Source of the DNA: Acanthococcus lagerstroemiae
Lineage: Eukaryota; Arthropoda; Insecta; Hemiptera; Eriococcidae
Direction: 5' to 3'
NCBI GenBank assembly: GCA_031841125.1
Contig: CM063114.1
Coordinates: 32,075,574 to 32,139,573, forward strand
Length of the DNA: 64,000 nucleotides
The position numbers were made by a program, and so were the translations under genes. Below are positions 58,820-64,000 of this stretch, one piece after another (positions within the stretch are counted from its first letter, which is position 1; each line of letters starts with the position of its first letter). The notes beneath the pieces were generated by a model. That model was not told the origin of the DNA. It ran no database searches and saw only the letters and a program-made list of their open reading frames with translations.

Positions 58820-59089
58820 ATGCGCCATGACGAGCAAAATAGAGAATTGGTCACGCGTAAAAAAGTATTACGAGAATACGTAATAAGCCTACAGCATTTC
58901 GAAAAATGTTCAAACAAAACGATGATCCAGGACGTAAAAGCACCTAACACTGGAATGGTAATCCACGATGCACGCAACCACTCAATCAGTGGATTACTTT
59001 TACATAATTTACTAATTCAGTCGAAACCACTTCTGAAGCGCTTTGTAACGGGGGAGCCGGAAAAAACCCACCCCCGTCTGCTGGAATGA
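58820..59089 (+). CDS. Unrecognised 89-codon ORF in the duplicated block, copy 1
   Basis: Starts MRHDEQNRELVTRKKVLREY and ends EPEKTHPRLLE. The second copy (62338-62607) encodes the same protein, but since the DNA is nearly identical this is not evidence of selection. No domain, splice pattern or promoter is recognised. It may be chance or part of an element. A further short frame follows at 59195-59359 and is disrupted in copy 2. Confidence 0.2.
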   Translation: MRHDEQNRELVTRKKVLREYVISLQHFEKCSNKTMIQDVKAPNTGMVIHDARNHSISGLLLHNLLIQSKPLLKRFVTGEPEKTHPRLLE

Positions 59090-59446
59090 GATCAGCACCA
59101 CTAAAATAATTACAGTAATTACAGCTGTGGATTTAACTCACATAATAACATATATTTTCGTAACAGGGACTGGATTTATAACAATAAACAAAAAATGAAA
59201 ACCGATGGAGTTTTCCCCTCTCGTCGAAAAACAAAACAAACTGCCCCCAGGCTACGTGATCTTCCACCCCACGAACAAATTGGCAAAAAACATAAACAAT
59301 ACAACAATCTCACCGACCTAACAAACAATAAAGATGAACATACATGTAAAAACTATTAAAAACAGATAAATTGTCAAGTAACCTAGGGGTCCAATGGCAA
59401 CGAAGAAGAGGCCTCTGATTCGGGCACTTTCAGGACCGAAAATTAA

Positions 59447-61024
59447 AAAGACGAAACCCCGAAGAAAAACGATAAAAGTAAGGAAAAAGAAATTAATAAA
59501 ATAAAAAGAATACGAAATACAATAATTTGGTAGTTGCTTGGATTGTGGTTACGCTGCGAATCGGATTTTAACTCCGCAAAAATCGGGGCTGGACAATGAG
59601 TTTATTAGGCGTGTTGGACTCATCGCTCACCGCGGGCTATCCGTATGAGAGCGTGGTTCCCAAGGTACGGCTAGGCTGGCATGGGCGGCGGCCACTCTGC
59701 GGCACCCCTTGAGCGTGGATCTTCAGCACCCTAGCTGATGCGTCCCATGTTCCCCCAAAGGTAGGAACTTTCAGACCCATACTCCTAGGCCCCGCTCAAA
59801 TTTTTAAAATAAAATCGAAAACCTTGAGGGGGGAAAAAGGGGGAAAAAAGGGGGAAAAAAAAAGGGGGGGAAAAAAGAAAAAAAATAAAAAAAAAAAAAA
59901 AGGGGGAAAAAAAAAAAAAAGAAAAAAGGGAAAAAAATTTGGGAAAAAAAAAAAAAAAAAAAAGGGGAAAAATTTTTTAAATTGGAAAAAAAAAGAAGAA
60001 AAAAAAAAAAGGGGGAAAGGGGGGGGAAAAAAAAAAGAAAAAGGGGGAAAGAAAAAAGGCGGGGAGGAGGAAAATGGCGGTCCCTTTAAGGGTATTAGGG
60101 ACTATGAAAATCAAACGGTGAAAAGTGGGAAAGGTGAAACTGTACTCGTAGCTGGGGATGAAAAGTGCTTAAAATAAGAAATTTGTTTTTCTTTGAACGT
60201 TGCAACGAAGGAAAAAAATATGTGGTACTACTTGTAGAGAATACCAATAGACTGCTTAAATGTCAACTTTTTTCTAAAAAGTAACTTTTTCAGCCTTTTT
60301 GATAAAAAATTTAAAACGGAAGGAAAACTAAAGGCGTTTTAAAGCAATGGGCAATTCGCAAGTGGGGAGGGGATATAGGAGGCGCATACGGTAAACTAAA
60401 ATTTTCAAGGGCGGTTTTTCCAAAATTCCCCTTTAATTAATTTTTCTAATTTTTCCGGGGGAAAAGGGAGGTGAAAGATCTGGGACCCTAAAAAGTCCCA
60501 AACAACCAAATTTGTTTCCTTTTAATTATAAGTTTCAAAAATGTGGGCATTCCTGGTATATTTCCTAAGGAGGGACATGATTATAAGGATCAACCTCTGA
60601 ACATAACTGGGTGTTTTCGTCAAACGGAAAAAACTAAATTCGAGGCATAAAAGGATTTTCCTAGCCGAAATTTGGGTTAATGAAGGTCAAGGGTGGAAAT
60701 TTAAATGTACGAATTTTCCCGTCAATTTTTTTGTTAAAACTTTTTCGTAATTTTAATTTTTTTAGAATCAAAATTTTAAAGAAACCCCCAAAACCCACTT
60801 TGCGTATTATTTGGGGCATATGGAAATTTGCAAAAACCCACGTTATTAAATACATTAACAGCAACTCTGGTTATTTACGTCAAACAATTTGAAACCCATT
60901 AAACGAAGGAGTATTCCTATTTCCCTGAAATTTTTTCCGAAGGCAAGTGTTTTTCCCTGTAAATTTCCCCGCCATCCTGATTGCGCCCCGTTGTTTAAGT
61001 TGGTAATTTTTCCGGCAAAATAAA
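59447..61024. other. Indel-rich, homopolymer-rich junction, probable assembly noise
   Basis: The part 59447-59800 is a degraded version of 62968-63345, and 60073-61024 a degraded version of 56685-57503, with many single-base losses and inflated homopolymers. Between them, 59824-60070 is almost only G and A runs. One stretch of the source (around 57200-57330) seems to be represented twice (about 60440-60640 and 60780-60900). Long apparent frames here, such as the lysine/glycine-rich one at 59824-60177, are artefacts of this composition. Confidence 0.75.
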
Positions 61025-61498
61025 GTGAAAATTAGTCAACATCTAATAGCCCCACTTTGGCCCTTGTCAAAGAAGTGCATAGATACCATCGAACTGAGCT
61101 CGACAATATGAAATTAATGCAATTTGTGTGTAAAAATTCTGCTGCCCCAAGTGTGTCAGGTCTGAGAATAACTCAAATCACCAGAGCGTGGCCAATCGCG
61201 AAGGGATGAGATGATATTGCACTCGTGTATCAATTTATGGATGCCGCTAGAGGAGCAAATGGACCATTTAAGAATTCGCCCGTTTTAGATTTTTTAAATG
61301 TTTTTTCACCTTAAAAGGCTTTGCCCCCCCTCCTCTCTGAAATCATCTTGATTTCCCTCTCCTGTTTTTCCGGGAAAATATGTGACGGTGCCCGTGTGAT
61401 CAGATTATTATCTCAAATGATCACTTAACTATTACGACGGTATTAAAGTTTTCAACGAGGGGCTGAAACCATTTAGTCCATTATAGAAGGGTCTCTGA

Positions 61499-61568
61499 GG
61501 TCTGGTTGGCCGAGTGGATAGCGCGTGTTGGTCTCAGAATCCGGAGGTCCCGGGTTCGAACCCACGAA
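61499..61568 (+). repeat. tRNA-like polymerase III head, copy 2
   Basis: A box at 61507-61517 and B box at 61553-61563, both identical to copy 1. Two substitutions lie between them. Confidence 0.65.
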
Positions 61569-62337
61569 GCAACTAGCCCGAATTTTCGACCTAGGCCGGT
61601 TTTTCGGCCAGAAGGAAAGAGGTCTAAGACAGCCCTAACCAGCCTCCCCGACGTCTCTGAAGCAATGTTCGAAAAAGGCGGATTCCAGGACTCGGGTGGA
61701 CAGCAAATTAGAAAAAGAGATAGAAGGGTTTCTGAAAGGATGCATCGCTACACTCGAGAGAAGAAAGATACGAGTATGTAGCCTACGTGCAACACGATTA
61801 AGTCGATGAGATGACGATATGGTAATCCTATATAGAAACCGAGTACGAAAACTCGTAATATCCGGAGATCGTTGGATGAGTGCATCGAAAAGGTGTTGCG
61901 CGTTGAAAACCAATTCGAGTTAACTTTGAATGCCATAACTCGGAGCAGCGGTGTACGTAGACGCGCAAATAAATGCACATACTCGTAGTACACATTAGAT
62001 TGTCACATTTGTAAGGTTTGGTATCCGAAATAAATCAGTCTGCATGAAACCTTCATTGGTAATCTTACCAGCGAATAATGTAGAGTGCGTACACCTACGA
62101 GTATTTAGTAGATACTAGGTAGGTACGTAGCCTATTTTATTCGAGCTCGCTTGCGGCACGTGCATCACGTACCCGATACCCGGTATCCGGTGACCGGACT
62201 GATGAGTACCTATGCGGTTAAGCTAAAACACATCGCACGTACTGCTTATTATTCACAGATTCCCTCGTAGTAATGAACTAGACATTGCAAATATGAAGTA
62301 CGTATATTGTAGTGTAGTACCGATTCGGTACTAGAAA

Positions 62338-62607
62338 ATGCGCCATGACGAGCAAAATAGAGAATTGGTCACGCGTAAAAAAGTATTACGAGAATACGTA
62401 ATAAGCCTACAGCATTTCGAAAAATGTTCAAACAAAACGATGATCCAGGACGTAAAAGCACCTAACACTGGAATGGTAATCCACGATGCACGCAACCACT
62501 CAATCAGTGGATTACTTTTACATAATTTACTAATTCAGTCGAAACCACTTCTGAAGCGCTTTGTAACGGGGGAGCCGGAAAAAACCCACCCCCGTCTGCT
62601 GGAATGA
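62338..62607 (+). CDS. Unrecognised 89-codon ORF in the duplicated block, copy 2
   Basis: Same predicted protein as at 58820-59089. No function can be assigned. Confidence 0.2.
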   Translation: MRHDEQNRELVTRKKVLREYVISLQHFEKCSNKTMIQDVKAPNTGMVIHDARNHSISGLLLHNLLIQSKPLLKRFVTGEPEKTHPRLLE

Positions 62608-62967
62608 GATCAGCACCACTAAAATAATTACAGTAATTACAGCTGTGGATTTAACTCACATAATAACATATATTTTCGTAACAGGGACTGGATTTATAAC
62701 AATAAACAAAAAATGAAAACCGATGGAGTTTTCCCCTCTCGTCGAAAAACAAAACAAACTGCCCCCAGGCTACGTGATCTTCCACCCCACGGACAAATTG
62801 GCAAAAAACATAAACAATTACAACAATCTCACCGACCTAACAAACAATAAAGATGAACATACATGTAAAAACTATTAAAAACAGATAAATTGTCAAGTAC
62901 CTAGGGGTCCAATGGCAACGAAGAAGAGGCCTCTGATTCGGGCACTTTCAGGACCTGAAAATTAAAG

Positions 62968-64000
62968 ACAAAAAAAATAAAAAAGAACGAAATATCCCCG
63001 TCCGATTATGGTCCCCTCCTCCTTAAATTTGGCCGCATAAAGCGATAATTAAGTAATTGCTGCGTACAAAAACGTAAATTTAAATAAAAATAAAACAGAA
63101 TGACGAAAAACAATAATTTGGTAGTTTGCTTGCGGTGTGGTTACGGCTGCGGACTCTGGTTTTTACTCCGTCAATATCGGGGCTGGACCATGGTTATCTT
63201 AGGCGTGTTGGACTCATCGCTCACCGCGGGCAATCCAGTATTGAGAGCGTGGTTCCCAAGGTACCGGCTAGGCTTGGCATGGGCGGCGGCCACTCTGGCG
63301 GCCCCCCTTAGCGGTGGATCTTTCAGCCACTCATCCTAGCCGTTCGCGTCACTTTCAAATGTGTATATAACAATCTCAAAGATTATGCACTTCAGCACCG
63401 ATAACTCTTATGTGCGGCGACTCTACGTTTTTGAACACATCAAAAATCGAACGGAACTTTTCGGAAAAACTTTTCGGCTGTACCGCTACTATCCACTCGT
63501 AATCCACAGCGGCCATTTAGCCGCGCTCTCAATCTACCTTCACCAAGCCAAGCAGAGACACACCTTCTCCCTCCAATAACCATGGCACGTCCAAACGACA
63601 CCGAATACCGATAATTTAAACCCGTTATTCAGCATTATTTCTAACTTATTCGGCGGTGCAACTCGGCCGGTACCCGCTTCCCCGCTCCCACGCTACATAA
63701 ATGCCCCCTGGGACCGCCGGGATGTTTTACCCAAGGTGCCAGCCAGTAGCGTGATAGCTAGCGGACACCGGAAGCCTCGACGGTATTCCTCCGGGACAGC
63801 AGCAGTAGCTGCCGGACATTAGCCACGAAAGGAACCGAACCCTCGACGACGGAAGACACCAAGTAGGCATTAGCTCCTGAAAGCGCCGGACCACTATAAA
63901 CTCCCCATCGTATCTCCTCATGAATTTCTTACAGAGCCCAGGCGAAGCCACTTAGCATTAACGCATTCATTGATCTTTGAGTCTCCCTCAAGCAGGTTCC
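62968..64000. other. GC-richer terminal kilobase, unassigned
   Basis: 62968-63345 is the clean counterpart of the noisy 59447-59800. From 63600 on the sequence is GC- and CpG-rich with several short open frames, for example 63727-63951 on the minus strand. It could be a gene start or a retroelement untranslated region running off the window. Nothing specific is recognised. Confidence 0.4.

Larger units (their letters stand above)
57504..59446. repeat. Large duplication, copy 1 (clean part)
   Basis: Matches 61025-62967 almost base for base at an offset of about 3518, with only scattered substitutions and single-base indels. Similarity extends outward on both sides (56685-57503 here against 60073-61024, and 59447-59800 against 62968-63345), but one partner in each pair is riddled with indels. 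Confidence 0.92.
61025..62967. repeat. Large duplication, copy 2 (clean part)
   Basis: Near-identical to 57504-59446. Example differences: TGTTGG for TGCTGG in the tRNA-like head, and an added T near 62819 that breaks the short frame seen in copy 1. Confidence 0.92.

Noticed and set aside
59824..60177. Lysine/glycine-rich 117-codon ORF
   Set aside because: It arises from G/A homopolymers in the corrupted junction between the duplicated blocks.

Overview
The window is nuclear DNA from an animal, most likely an insect. It is AT-rich and gene-poor and carries spliceosomal introns. Its one well-supported host gene belongs to the takeout/juvenile-hormone-binding-protein (JHBP) family, which is characteristic of insects. 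The DNA transposons (hAT-like, mariner, Tigger) and non-LTR retrotransposons (Jockey, RTE-like, CR1-like, R1-like) also fit an arthropod, and a hemipteran is possible. Nothing suggests a bacterium, organelle or CRISPR array.

Layout. 1-16.3 kb has no host gene I can support. It holds a 1.17 kb inverted-repeat element full of a CGTGGAC motif (4067-5234), a decayed reverse-transcriptase tail (about 6 kb), and a 2.57 kb hAT-like transposon with a perfect 8-bp target duplication that has itself been hit by two smaller elements (6874-9443). It also holds two hAT-type MITEs (10037-10308 and 14262-14464) and a 339-bp GC-rich insert framed by a perfect 15-bp direct repeat (13523-13861).

16.3-21.6 kb is a five-exon secreted takeout/JHBP-like gene (253 codons, + strand) with a poly(A) signal. 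Its last intron (3.75 kb) contains a mariner remodelled into a fold-back structure and a hAT-type MITE with an internal 83-bp tandem repeat. Just downstream lies a 5'-truncated Jockey element on the minus strand whose reverse transcriptase has FAED in place of FADD.

24.7-45.2 kb contains a 39-bp-stem hairpin resembling a microRNA precursor and an RTE-like element flanked by a 108-bp target duplication. It continues with a cluster of CCACGGCAT motifs around a short basic ORF, an R1-like remnant, a second RTE-like element, 124-bp tandem repeats and a CR1-like element. 45.9-48.0 kb is a structurally complete but coding-dead Tigger/pogo transposon.

49.8-50.9 kb appears to be the start of a second secreted-protein gene: a GC-rich leader with a splice donor, then an acceptor and a signal-peptide exon whose intron phase matches the takeout gene. 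Its remaining exons were not found.

54.2-55.3 kb is a second, inverted copy of the CGTGGAC element. From 56.7 kb onward a 3.5-kb unit is present twice (57504-59446 and 61025-62967), each copy with a tRNA-like polymerase III head. The two are joined by about 1.6 kb of indel-rich, homopolymer-rich sequence that looks like unpolished assembly. The last kilobase is GC-richer and unassigned.
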